NCBI GenBank assembly: GCA_014189675.1
Contig: DVAE01000035.1
Coordinates: 1-33,757 of the forward strand
Source: Candidatus Undinarchaeales archaeon SRR5007147.bin71
GTDB taxonomy: Archaea; Undinarchaeota; Undinarchaeia; Undinarchaeales; Undinarchaeaceae
Reading direction: 5' to 3'
Length of the DNA: 33,757 nt
Numbering within the stretch: position 1 is the first letter of the stretch; every line of letters begins with the position of its first letter. Under the pieces are notes generated by a model. It saw only the letters and a list, made by a program, of their open reading frames with translations, had not been told where the DNA came from and did no database searches. This document shows, piece by piece, positions 1-7,756 of the stretch. A program made the translations under genes and the position numbers.

Positions 1-1
1 G

Positions 2-709
2 ATGAATATTTTTGAACATTGCTCAGAGATAGGGCTCGAAGATATATGCCTAAAATTAGAAAAAGAGGCTATGTTTCTTGATGAGCCTGATTCCAAGGCC
101 GAAGTTTTCATAGCCGCTTCCAGTCACTATAGCTCGGCAGGAAAACCCGCTATCGTAACTCATCCAACAGGTAATTGGGGTAAAGCGGAGCTCGGAGGGG
201 AAGAGCGAACACTCTCCCTGTCTTATCCAGCAGGCCAGAAAAAAGGACTCCAATACTTTGCGCAAAATCCCTTGGATGGCTTCGAAGTAACAATGGAAGT
301 AAGCCACCACGGTCCTACGAACTGGGAAAAGCCCTTATTTTTCATAGAAATAGGTAGTTCAGAAAGAGAATGGAAAATAAAAGATGCTGGTGAGTTAGTA
401 GCATCTGCAATTTCAGAAATAATAGATGATTCTAATGAGTACGACAGCGCCGTAGCCTTCGGCGGAACACACTACTGTCCCAGCTTCAACAGAATACAAA
501 TAGAAAACTCAAATATCGCAATAGGCCACATCGCTCCAAGATATGCCTCTGAATTCCTTGACGAAAAAATTGTACTGGAAGCTGCTAAAAAAAGCAGTGC
601 AGAACTGGCTATAATCGACTGGAAAGGTCTCAAAAGCGAGGCTAGGGGAAGAGTAATTTCAGCCCTTGAAGGGGCTGGAATTGAGTGGAAAAAGAGCTCA
701 GAACTGTAG
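2..709 (+). CDS. dtdA: D-aminoacyl-tRNA deacylase, DTD2/GEK1 type (5'-truncated by window edge)
   Basis: Hydrolyses D-amino acids mischarged on tRNA, a cytoplasmic proofreading role. Visible family motifs are THPTGNWGKA (about residues 53-62), SHHGPT (about 101-106, metal/active-site region), FFIEIGSSEREW, GGTHYCP (about 154-160) and GHIAPRYA. Family proteins as I remember them start about 13-14 residues before the MNI seen here, so the ATG at position 2 is probably internal and the true start lies upstream of the window. Between MNI and TGNWG the protein is about 25 residues shorter than the Pyrococcus homologue I recall, so an N-terminal strand/loop may be reduced. The stop codon is followed at once by the TATA box of the tRNA gene. 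Confidence 0.9.
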   Translation: MNIFEHCSEIGLEDICLKLEKEAMFLDEPDSKAEVFIAASSHYSSAGKPAIVTHPTGNWGKAELGGEERTLSLSYPAGQKKGLQYFAQNPLDGFEVTMEVSHHGPTNWEKPLFFIEIGSSEREWKIKDAGELVASAISEIIDDSNEYDSAVAFGGTHYCPSFNRIQIENSNIAIGHIAPRYASEFLDEKIVLEAAKKSSAELAIIDWKGLKSEARGRVISALEGAGIEWKKSSEL

Positions 710-710
710 G

Positions 711-719
711 TTTTTATAC
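711..719 (+). promoter_or_regulatory. TATA box for tRNA-Gln
   Basis: TTTTTATAC is centred about 28 nt before the first base of the tRNA at 743, the usual archaeal TATA-to-start distance. It begins directly after the dtdA stop codon. It is the only good promoter candidate for the tRNA and probably also serves the glutaredoxin gene behind it. Confidence 0.6.
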
Positions 720-742
720 AGGCAGAACCACCAAATAATTGC

Positions 743-815
743 AGCCCCGTGGTGTAGTGGTCAATCATACCGGGTTTTGGTCCCGGCGACCTCGGTTCGA
801 ATCCGAGCGGGGCTA
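743..815 (+). tRNA. tRNA-Gln (anticodon TTG)
   Basis: The acceptor stem AGCCCCG (743-749) pairs perfectly with CGGGGCT (808-814), followed by discriminator A815. The anticodon stem is CCGGG/CCCGG (770-774/782-786) with seven-base loop TTTTGGT, giving anticodon TTG at 777-779. The T stem CTCGG/CCGAG encloses TTCGAAT. No intron is seen and CCA is not encoded. The 3' end lies only 5 nt before the glutaredoxin start codon. Confidence 0.96.
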
Positions 816-820
816 TTCAA

Positions 821-1063
821 ATGAAACTGTACATATACGAAACATGCCCCTACTGCATGAAAGTCAGAAATACAATGAAGGAGCTTGGCTACGAGGAAGG
901 TAAAGATGTCATTCTTCTTGATGCCAACAAAGAGGAAAACGCCAAGGAACTCATAGAACTCGGTGGAAAGCTCCAAGTTCCCTTCCTAATAGATGGAGAG
1001 ACTATGATGTATGAAAGTTCTGACATAATGGAGTACCTGCGTGAAAAGAAAAATGAAAATTGA
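821..1063 (+). CDS. Glutaredoxin-like thiol-disulfide oxidoreductase
   Basis: An 80-residue protein with a complete thioredoxin fold of glutaredoxin type. The redox motif CPYC is at residues 9-12, the cis-Pro motif VPFLI near residue 53, and an ESSDIMEYL segment resembles the usual glutathione-contact region. Expected to reduce protein disulfides or mixed disulfides in the cytoplasm; the physiological reductant cannot be read from sequence. The ATG starts 5 nt after the tRNA-Gln 3' end with no room for a separate promoter or Shine-Dalgarno, so the mRNA is probably freed by tRNA 3' processing. It overlaps the next gene by 11 nt. Confidence 0.88.
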   Translation: MKLYIYETCPYCMKVRNTMKELGYEEGKDVILLDANKEENAKELIELGGKLQVPFLIDGETMMYESSDIMEYLREKKNEN

Positions 1064-2129
1064 TGTAGAGGCTATTTGGGACGCCGTAGAAATGCCCAAA
1101 CCTCTCCGAAGGCACTGTAAAACGGTCAAAAAAAGCTGTGACAGAGTCGTAAAGGCTTTGGAAGCTAGAGGCATTTATCCTGACCGTGAAATTGTAAACT
1201 ACGGTGCTCTTCTCCATGATGTCGGGAGAGTCATCGATGGAGGTGTAAGACAAGGTTTCGAAGGTTACAAGATACTTCTTGAACTCGGTGTCCCTGAAGA
1301 AGTTGCACTCTGCGCAAGAAACCACGTCGGTTCAGGAATCCCCAAAGAAGAAGCAGTTGTAAAAGGACTGCCTGAGGAAGATTTCATACCTGAAACACTC
1401 GAGCAAAAAATAGTCGCATACGGAGATAATCTGGTGGCCTTTGATAAAATAACAAGCTACACAGAATTCAGAGCCGGTTTTGTGGAAAAATTCGGAGAAG
1501 TTTCAACACAGGTTGAAATGAGCGACCTACTCAATTCTGAGCTGGCTGATTTCATAAGTCGTGATGAAATGCTAAATGCTGAACAAGCTTCCGAAATTCC
1601 TGTCCGCAAGCTTATGGATAATGTCGGAAAAGGTCTCGCAGAAATTCTTGACAAAAGATTCGGAGTCGAAGGAAAAAAAATAGCTATTTACTGCGGTCCC
1701 GGAAATAATGGAGGAGACGGCTATTCGGCAGCGCTTTATCTGAAGGAAAAGGGAGCAAATATAGAAGTTCTCTCCTTTGGAGAACCACACAGCCCTGAAT
1801 CAAAAGAGTTTAAATCCCTCTCTCTTGAAAAAAAGACAAATATTGCAGCCGTTCTTAGATCAAAGGATATTGAAAGCATAAAAGCCGATATAATTATTGA
1901 CTGTCTTCTGGGAACTGGCTCAGAAGGACCTGTAAAAGATCCAATAAAAAGCGCAATATCTAAAATAAACAATTCAAAAGCAGTGATAGTTTCTGTTGAT
2001 CTTCCTTCTGGTATAGGTACCAATGTCCACGTAAAACCCGACCTGACTGTGGCAATTCACAAAATAAAAAGAAAAATGGTCGGCTTCGGAAAAGTTGGCG
2101 ATACAATACTCCTCAATATAGGTCTTTAG
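1053..2129 (+). CDS. Fusion: HD-domain phosphohydrolase + NAD(P)H-hydrate epimerase (YjeF_N/NnrE)
   Basis: The first about 155 residues form an HD hydrolase of the archaeal TIGR00295 kind: H21, the HD pair in ALLHDVGR (H55-D56), a later His in RNHVGSG and an Asp in AYGDNLVAFD. From about residue 160 a YjeF_N domain follows: nucleotide-binding GPGNNGGDGYSAA, IDCLLGTGSEG and SVDLPSGIG, ending in a short C-terminal strand. This domain epimerises damaged (R)-NAD(P)HX to the repairable S form. The ADP/ATP-dependent dehydratase half (NnrD) is absent here. I chose ATG 1053; the longer frame begins with GTG at 1041 inside the glutaredoxin gene. The HD substrate is unknown; the fusion suggests metabolite repair. 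Confidence 0.82.
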   Translation: MKIDVEAIWDAVEMPKPLRRHCKTVKKSCDRVVKALEARGIYPDREIVNYGALLHDVGRVIDGGVRQGFEGYKILLELGVPEEVALCARNHVGSGIPKEEAVVKGLPEEDFIPETLEQKIVAYGDNLVAFDKITSYTEFRAGFVEKFGEVSTQVEMSDLLNSELADFISRDEMLNAEQASEIPVRKLMDNVGKGLAEILDKRFGVEGKKIAIYCGPGNNGGDGYSAALYLKEKGANIEVLSFGEPHSPESKEFKSLSLEKKTNIAAVLRSKDIESIKADIIIDCLLGTGSEGPVKDPIKSAISKINNSKAVIVSVDLPSGIGTNVHVKPDLTVAIHKIKRKMVGFGKVGDTILLNIGL

Positions 2130-2131
2130 AT

Positions 2132-2809
2132 CTAATTTTTCTCAGAAAGAACATAAAGGTCTTCAAAAAGATTTTCCTGAACAAGCTTTACCTTTCTGTC
2201 ATTTGCCAAATGAAGAAGCGGCATTAAAGTGTTTATCATATCTTCCCTAGTTTTCGAAGGTAAAAGGTCGTCAAAAGGTATTTTATCCCCATCACTCCCC
2301 ATTATTTTTTGATAAAGTTCCTCTATCTTCTCAGTTATATCAACTTCGTCAAATACCAGGACAAAGGGCTCCACCTTCACCTTCCTTTCCTTGGGTCGCA
2401 TAGAGACTTCAAGTTTCCCTATAAGATCTTCAAGCGTTATTTTTCGGAGATGCTTTCTCTTAGTTATTAAAGTAAGAAGAGGAACTTCCTCACTTGGTCC
2501 GCTTTCCTCGTCATCGTCTCCAAAGAGGAATTCTTCATCTCCTCCGAGAAGTTCCGCATATGCTTCCCTTTCTTCAGCGTCAACCAACCTGTCAGCTTTC
2601 ATTCTGAGTAGGATCGCCGCGGCCAAAAGAAGCCTGGCCGGAACTTTTAGATCAAACTCCTTCATCTGGTTAATTCTTTCTGTATACTTCTCTGTAAGCC
2701 GAGATATGTCAATATCCCAGGGATCTAAATTTTCCGAGCGAACAATATCCAGAAGAACATATTCCCAGGCTCTCTCACTTTGCAATATTTGGTCCAGATT
2801 AAGCTCCAT
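2132..2809 (-). CDS. scpA: Segregation and condensation protein A (ScpA, kleisin)
   Basis: 225-residue kleisin that bridges the SMC head domains in the chromosome-condensation complex. The N-terminal part has the typical LLDIVRSENLDPWDIDIS and the LLLAAAILLRMKADRL helix. An acidic linker lies near residues 85-105, and the C-terminal stretch beginning FDDLLP forms the winged helix that binds the other SMC head. The start codon overlaps the smc stop in TAATG, so the pair is one operon with coupled translation. No scpB is next to it, which is common in archaea. It ends 2 nt from the stop of the convergent HD-NnrE gene. Confidence 0.92.
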   Translation of the reverse strand: MELNLDQILQSERAWEYVLLDIVRSENLDPWDIDISRLTEKYTERINQMKEFDLKVPARLLLAAAILLRMKADRLVDAEEREAYAELLGGDEEFLFGDDDEESGPSEEVPLLTLITKRKHLRKITLEDLIGKLEVSMRPKERKVKVEPFVLVFDEVDITEKIEELYQKIMGSDGDKIPFDDLLPSKTREDMINTLMPLLHLANDRKVKLVQENLFEDLYVLSEKN

Positions 2810-5298
2810 TAATTTATTTGTCCTCCCTTTTCTTCCAGTTCTCCCATGTCCATACCGACAAGCTGGGAGGTCCCTCCATCAGTCATTGAAACACCAAATA
2901 GTCTGTCTGCTTTTTTAATGACAGCATTATTGTGACTGACCAACAAAACCTGAGAATCTTTCATAATATCCGTTAGAAGATTTATGAAGCGCATTGAATT
3001 GTTTTGGTCAAGTGCGGCATCAACTTCATCAAGAACATAGAAGTGCGCTGGCTTGTATCTCTGCAGAGCGAAGATGAAAGCCAGAGCTGTCACAACCTTT
3101 TCCCCTCCGCTGAGAAGTTCAAGACTTGTGATTTTCTTCCCTGCGGGGCTTGCCTCTATATTCAGACCTCCAGAAAGAGGGTCCTCATCATTTTCAAGAT
3201 ACAATCTTCCCTCTCCCTTCATAGATAGTCTGGGGAAAATTGTGCTGAATTCCTCTGAAACTTTATCAAAGACTTTCATAAATACATCTTTCTTTTTTAG
3301 CTCAATATCTTCTATGAAATTAAGAACTGCATTTCGTTCATCCTGTAACTTTGTAAAGCGCTCATTAAAGGATTCAAAATCAGAAAGAGAAGTTTTGTAC
3401 AAGTCTATAGCTTTCATATTTACAGGCTCTAACTTTTCCATCTGCCTTTTTATTGTAGAAAGAGTCTTCTCCATTTTGTCAGAATCTATCTCCTGCATCT
3501 CTCGACCCTCAAATTTTTTCATACTTATCTGTAAATCAGTAAGTCCGGCATCCACTCTGGCCTTTTCTATTCTAAGATCACCAATGGATCTTCTGGCATT
3601 GTCACGCTGGGAAGATAAATCATCTCTTTTAACCTTAAGGCTGCTTATCTCTTCGAGAAGTGTTTCTCGCTCTTTCTGAAATCCTTCAAAATCCTGACCA
3701 AGTTGCTCAGACTGTACCTGTTTATGTTTCAGTTCTTTTTCAATCTCAGAAGTCTGCAGTTGTAGCTCCCCTATTTCATCCAGAAGCTTGTCCCTACTCT
3801 TTACATACTCATCTATTTCTGATGTAGCAGTTTTTCTTCTCTTCTTGAATCCTCCAGTTATTGCTCCGCTCCTCTCAGCCACATCTCCGTCGAGCGACAC
3901 CATTCTCATCTTCCCTATGAGACTCTTTACCTCTTTTAGGCTCTTGACAATATAGGTATTTCCAAGAACATAGCTGAATACATTGCTGTAGCGCTCATCA
4001 CAACTTATGAGCTTCCTGGCCGGACCTACTATTCCACTTCCACTTCTTGGCTCGGGCTTGGGACCTCGCATCTTATTAATTGGGAGGAAGGTTGCTCTTC
4101 CCATTTTTTCAGATTTCAGGAACTTGACACATTTTATAGCAGTGTCCTCATTTTCAACAATAATAAAATTGTTTCTGCTCCCAAGAGCTGATTCAATAGC
4201 TACTGCGTATTTCTGATCCACTGTAAAGAGTGATCCAACTGTTCCATAAACTCCATCTACCTCATCCTTCAGAGTATTGCAAATAGCACTTGTCCTCTCG
4301 CCACTCATAGACTGAAGCTTTGCTATAAGTCCGTCGAGGTGAGATATTTCTGACTGTTTTGACTCAGTCTTACTACCATTAATGGAAATTTGCCCGCTAA
4401 GGTGCTCTATCTCCGTAGATATATTGACACGATCTTCCCCTCCTTCTTTTATGAGTTTTGAATCTATATCAGAAAGGTGTTCTTCTTTGCTATCAAGATT
4501 TGAGCCTGTCTGTGAGTATTCCTTTTCTACTTCTGAAAGCTTTGCCTCCTCAGACGATAACTTCTCCTTGAAGCGGGCATCCTCCTTCTCAATATTCTTA
4601 AGTTTTGTATAGAGTAGATTCGCCTCAGTTTCGGAGAGCTCGTCTTTAAGAGAAAGATAAGTTTCCGCATCCTCTTTCTCCTTCTTTAGTCCGCTAAGAT
4701 GCTTCTTCCGCTCCCCCATCACTATAATAAGTTCTTTTACACGTGATTCTACCACATCGAGATCTTTTTGAGCCTTCAACTTTTTATCATCATATTCAGA
4801 TATCCCTGAAATATCATCAATTATCTGGCGCCTTCCTATAGGATCCATATCAATAAAATTCGTAACATCTCCTTGGAGGATTATATTATGCCCCTCTGGA
4901 TCAAAATCAGAAAAGGACAGCAAATCAACAATCTCAGTCCTCGTAACTTTCTTATTATTTATCCTGTAACTCATGGTCCCTTTTTGTGTGAGTCTTCTGC
5001 TTATGCAGACCTCATCCTCATCATAAGGGAGCTTCTTTAAAGAATTATCAAGAATCAGGGAAACTTCTGTTCTTGTAGCCGGTTTCTTCCCCTTCCCTCC
5101 GTTGAAAATTAACTGAGTCAGCTTTCCGGCCCGCATGGATTTTGCTGAGGTCTTTCCAAGAACAAAACAAATAGCATCGCTTATATTTGATTTTCCGGAG
5201 CCGTTTGGACCAACTACTGCTGTGAATCCTTTAGAAAGTGGAATAGATAATCTCTTATCAAAAGACTTGAAACCCTCAAGCTCTAGTCGTTTTATCAT
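2809..5298 (-). CDS. smc: Chromosome segregation ATPase SMC, short-armed
   Basis: Complete SMC of 829 residues. Order: N-terminal ATPase with Walker A GPNGSGKS (30-37) and ILQGDVTNFIDM; first coiled coil (about 170-340); hinge (about 345-485, from VDGVYGTVGSLF to SGAITGGF); second coil (about 490-685); C-terminal ATPase with signature LSGGEKVVTALAF (near 730) and Walker B FYVLDEVDAALD (near 755). Typical prokaryotic SMCs have about 1150-1200 residues, so each arm is roughly 100-150 residues short while heads and hinge are intact. No frameshift is needed to read it. A TTTAAG element near 5329-5334 is placed for a start just before the ATG. Partner ScpA is downstream. Confidence 0.95.
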   Translation of the reverse strand: MIKRLELEGFKSFDKRLSIPLSKGFTAVVGPNGSGKSNISDAICFVLGKTSAKSMRAGKLTQLIFNGGKGKKPATRTEVSLILDNSLKKLPYDEDEVCISRRLTQKGTMSYRINNKKVTRTEIVDLLSFSDFDPEGHNIILQGDVTNFIDMDPIGRRQIIDDISGISEYDDKKLKAQKDLDVVESRVKELIIVMGERKKHLSGLKKEKEDAETYLSLKDELSETEANLLYTKLKNIEKEDARFKEKLSSEEAKLSEVEKEYSQTGSNLDSKEEHLSDIDSKLIKEGGEDRVNISTEIEHLSGQISINGSKTESKQSEISHLDGLIAKLQSMSGERTSAICNTLKDEVDGVYGTVGSLFTVDQKYAVAIESALGSRNNFIIVENEDTAIKCVKFLKSEKMGRATFLPINKMRGPKPEPRSGSGIVGPARKLISCDERYSNVFSYVLGNTYIVKSLKEVKSLIGKMRMVSLDGDVAERSGAITGGFKKRRKTATSEIDEYVKSRDKLLDEIGELQLQTSEIEKELKHKQVQSEQLGQDFEGFQKERETLLEEISSLKVKRDDLSSQRDNARRSIGDLRIEKARVDAGLTDLQISMKKFEGREMQEIDSDKMEKTLSTIKRQMEKLEPVNMKAIDLYKTSLSDFESFNERFTKLQDERNAVLNFIEDIELKKKDVFMKVFDKVSEEFSTIFPRLSMKGEGRLYLENDEDPLSGGLNIEASPAGKKITSLELLSGGEKVVTALAFIFALQRYKPAHFYVLDEVDAALDQNNSMRFINLLTDIMKDSQVLLVSHNNAVIKKADRLFGVSMTDGGTSQLVGMDMGELEEKGGQIN

Positions 5299-5349
5299 AG
5301 TACCCGGGAATCCTATAGTTAGTATTTGCTTAAATCTCTTACTTGCCAG

Positions 5350-6663
5350 CTAAGGATGCAGTCTCTTCAAATCCCGTGGAAATAGAACTGTTTCTCTTAT
5401 GTTGTCCACTCCGCTGATAAGCATTGTAAGCCTGTCAACACCAATCGCCCATCCTGCGTGGGGCGGCATTCCATATTCGTAGAATTTTATTATATCAGCG
5501 AAGCTATCTGGATTTAGGTCCTTCGCCTTAAGATTTTCAATATACTGCCCTGCTTCGTGAATTCTTCTTCCACCTGAGCAGATCTCAATACCGTCAATAA
5601 GAAAGTCAAATCCATAGGAGAGCTTAGGATCATTTTCATGGTGTGCTATATAGAAAGGTTTCATCTCCATAGGATAATCATGAACAATGACTGGACCCTT
5701 ACTATGGTCTGTCAGCATTTTTTCCTGTTCACGACTTGTATCATCTCCCCACTTGAATTTTGTTCCTTTCTTATTTAGAAGATTAACTGCGTCGTCATAA
5801 CTCATTTTTTTAAACGGCATTTTCGGAACCTTTATCTTTTGTCCAAGTACTCCAAGCGCATCTTTTTGCTTTTTTGAAATATCTGAATAAATTCTAGTTA
5901 TAAGTCCCTCTAAAATTTTCCAGGTATCTTCTTCTGTTGCAAAACCCATCTCAATATCCATCTGTGTAACTTCAGAAAGGTGGTGTATTGTATCAGAGGG
6001 TTCCGCTCTGAAAACATGTCCTATCTCAAAGACTCTTTCAAAACAAGCTGTCATCAGTTCTTTATAAAGCTGGGGGCTCTGCCTCAGAAATGCTTCTTTC
6101 TCATAATATGACACCGGAAAAAGTGCTGCTCCTCCTTCTGAAGCCGATGCAATTATTTTCGGAGATTCAATTTCAATAAATCCCTGCTCTGTGAAGTATT
6201 TTCTGGAAGATTCGAGAATCTGGTTTCTTATCTTGAAAACAGCAAGATTCCTAGGCTTCCGTAGGTCAAGAACTCTCGAGTTCAGCCTCGTATCAAGGTC
6301 TGAGGGCGTCTTTTCGGTTATTTCCAATGGTAGTGGGGTTTTCGACTTGTTGAGAACAAGAATTTCAGAAGCAAGAACTTCAACACCTCGTGTAGTTTTC
6401 TCACTCTTCTTTATTTTTCCCTTAATTGCAATTACATCCTCTCGGTTCAGCTTCTGAGCCCTTTCAAATACCTTCGTTGTCTTCGGAAGAAAAGTTACCT
6501 GGCAATCCCCACTTCTATCAGCAAGAACTACAAATACCAAATTCCCTAGAAGTCTTATTTCTCTTGCCCAGCCCATTAACACTACGTCTTTGCTATCAAG
6601 AGTCGGAACTATTTCAGTAGCATAATGCGTCTTTCTGAGCTTTCCTATATTGTCTAAGTCCAT
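5350..6663 (-). CDS. aspS: Aspartyl-tRNA synthetase, archaeal/eukaryotic type
   Basis: 437-residue class IIb synthetase. An N-terminal OB-fold anticodon-binding domain (about 1-105, with VLMGWAREIRLLGNLVF) is followed by the catalytic core: motif 1 around the FIEIESPKI region, flipping loop ASEGGAALFP, QSPQLYKE, motif 2 FRAEPSDTIHHLSE, and motif 3 GWAIGVDRLTML with the FPRD ending. Length matches archaeal AspRS without the bacterial insertion domain. By rough alignment from memory, two OB-fold positions linked to tRNA-Asp versus tRNA-Asn discrimination (W26 and K85 in Thermococcus) are Arg and Thr here, so specificity is open. Its start overlaps the stop of the upstream small membrane gene (TAATG). 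Confidence 0.95.
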   Translation of the reverse strand: MDLDNIGKLRKTHYATEIVPTLDSKDVVLMGWAREIRLLGNLVFVVLADRSGDCQVTFLPKTTKVFERAQKLNREDVIAIKGKIKKSEKTTRGVEVLASEILVLNKSKTPLPLEITEKTPSDLDTRLNSRVLDLRKPRNLAVFKIRNQILESSRKYFTEQGFIEIESPKIIASASEGGAALFPVSYYEKEAFLRQSPQLYKELMTACFERVFEIGHVFRAEPSDTIHHLSEVTQMDIEMGFATEEDTWKILEGLITRIYSDISKKQKDALGVLGQKIKVPKMPFKKMSYDDAVNLLNKKGTKFKWGDDTSREQEKMLTDHSKGPVIVHDYPMEMKPFYIAHHENDPKLSYGFDFLIDGIEICSGGRRIHEAGQYIENLKAKDLNPDSFADIIKFYEYGMPPHAGWAIGVDRLTMLISGVDNIRETVLFPRDLKRLHP

Positions 6664-6929
6664 TAGATATTAAAGATAAGAACCCACGTAAACAGCCAGA
6701 AGCTTATAAAGGGGTATAGGGCATTAGATAGCCACCATTTTTTAGTATAATCTACTTCAGGATAAAGTGTTGGTATAAGTCTCGAGCTAAGTTGGGATGA
6801 TACAGCAAGAAAAATGACTACAACAAGAACACTTGTTAGTCCTCCCCCTATCAAATTAGAAGTAAAACCTACGATAGATCCGAGCCCAACGTGAATCAGT
6901 GCGGTTTTTTGTTCTATACCAAATTTCAT
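6663..6929 (-). CDS. Small integral membrane protein of unknown function
   Basis: 88 residues that I do not recognise. Hydrophobic segments lie at about residues 13-46 (Gly/Val-rich, long enough for one or two helices) and 70-88, separated by a charged loop containing YPEVDYTKKWW. It overlaps the end of rnhB by ATGA and the start of aspS by TAATG, so rnhB, this gene and aspS form a tightly coupled three-gene unit. No catalytic motif is visible. Confidence 0.7.
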   Translation of the reverse strand: MKFGIEQKTALIHVGLGSIVGFTSNLIGGGLTSVLVVVIFLAVSSQLSSRLIPTLYPEVDYTKKWWLSNALYPFISFWLFTWVLIFNI

Positions 6930-7585
6930 TTATATTCCCCTAAATTTTTCTGCGTCTTATTTCCCAGTTTCGTAGAAACAGTTTTCCAACTATGCCTAAC
7001 CCACACAGGGAAGCTATTATGTTCATTGAGCCAGCGTGTTAAAAACTCTTTCGTTAATGGGTCACTGGGATAACCACTTCCAAAATCACCTACTTTGTTC
7101 TTCAGTTCAGAAACAGCATCCTCTCTTGCCTCTTTTGCAAGTATTGAAGCAGCACTTACTATCGGATATGTTGAATCTGCCTTATGCTCAATAACAAGTT
7201 TTGGATCAACACTAAGGTGATTAGCAAGCCTTCCCTTATATTTTAAAGGAGTAGTATCAACTGCATCAATAAAGACAGTGTCCGCCTTGAGATTATTTAT
7301 TATTTCAGAACTTTTGATTGCCTCTAGCTCATTGAGATTTATTCCTTCTTCTTTAGAACTATCAATTTCTGCCGCAGAAACTACTTCAAGCCTAGATTCT
7401 GCGAGAATTTGATCCAATTGCTCGTGTAATTCACCCCGTTTTTTATGAGTAAGCAACTTAGAATCCTTAACTCCAAGTTCTATTAGTTTCTCCTCATCCT
7501 TCTCATCAATAAGAGCTCCGGCAACAATTAAAGGTCCTATCACAGCTCCCCTTCCAGCTTCGTCCACTCCAAGAATCCTCGTCAT
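6926..7585 (-). CDS. rnhB: Ribonuclease HII
   Basis: 219 residues. Removes RNA primers and single ribonucleotides from DNA. Catalytic acidic residues are visible in GVDEAGRGAVIGP (Asp8, Glu9) and VFIDAVDT, with the typical DSKLLT and STYPIVSAASILAK segments and the GSGYPSDPLT motif. The extreme C-terminus QKNLGEYK resembles a PCNA-interacting QxxLxxY peptide, a known feature of some archaeal RNase HII enzymes. The start codon lies about 27 nt from an A/T box at 7608-7617 that is readable in both directions, so the mRNA is probably leaderless. Confidence 0.95.
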   Translation of the reverse strand: MTRILGVDEAGRGAVIGPLIVAGALIDEKDEEKLIELGVKDSKLLTHKKRGELHEQLDQILAESRLEVVSAAEIDSSKEEGINLNELEAIKSSEIINNLKADTVFIDAVDTTPLKYKGRLANHLSVDPKLVIEHKADSTYPIVSAASILAKEAREDAVSELKNKVGDFGSGYPSDPLTKEFLTRWLNEHNSFPVWVRHSWKTVSTKLGNKTQKNLGEYK

Positions 7586-7607
7586 AGCGCATACTTTAAT
7601 GGAATAG

Positions 7608-7617
7608 TTTAAATATA
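7608..7617. promoter_or_regulatory. Shared TATA box between rnhB (-) and the lys operon (+)
   Basis: TTTAAATATA on the plus strand matches the archaeal TATA consensus very well; the complement TATATTTAAA also reads as a TATA box. On the minus strand its centre is about 27 nt from the rnhB ATG. On the plus strand it predicts a start near 7638, giving the lys mRNA a leader of about 118 nt. Confidence 0.55.
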
Positions 7618-7687
7618 ATAGTAACTAGGTTCAGGGGAAGCAAATGCATTCAGAAATATCTAAATCAAAGTGATACTAGAATCAGCT

Positions 7688-7732
7688 GGTTTTAGAGTGT
7701 CCTCTGTTTTTCAAAACCTTTTCACTCTAACC
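7688..7732 (+). promoter_or_regulatory. Stem-loop in the lysW leader
   Basis: TTAGAGTG (7692-7699) pairs with CACTCTAA (7723-7730), extended by GG/CC after a two-base bulge. A short inner pairing of GTTT with AAAC (about 7706-7717) may sit in the loop. The structure lies 12 nt upstream of the lysW Shine-Dalgarno AAAGGAGG (7744-7751). It could be a regulatory leader responding to lysine, arginine or a charged regulator, but no known riboswitch is recognised. Confidence 0.4.
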
Positions 7733-7756
7733 AAGTTTTATTCAAAGGAGGTAAAA

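Noticed and set aside
52-310. Long frames opposite or inside dtdA, smc, dnaG, thiolase and polB
   Set aside because: They overlap strongly conserved genes on the other strand or frame, lack ribosome sites and show no recognisable domains; shadows of the real genes.
1041-1052. GTG start 1041 for the HD-NnrE fusion
   Set aside because: It lies deeper inside the glutaredoxin gene and adds only four basic residues; ATG 1053 begins the conserved HD region.
2809-5298. Short SMC as a frameshifted or degraded pseudogene
   Set aside because: One continuous frame with all head and hinge motifs intact, partner scpA translationally coupled, no in-frame stop.
7670-7756. Longer LysW reading frame starting at GTG 7670 (83 codons)
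   Set aside because: The added 29 residues look unlike LysW, overlap the leader stem-loop, and ATG 7757 has a near-perfect ribosome site and gives the canonical 54 residues.
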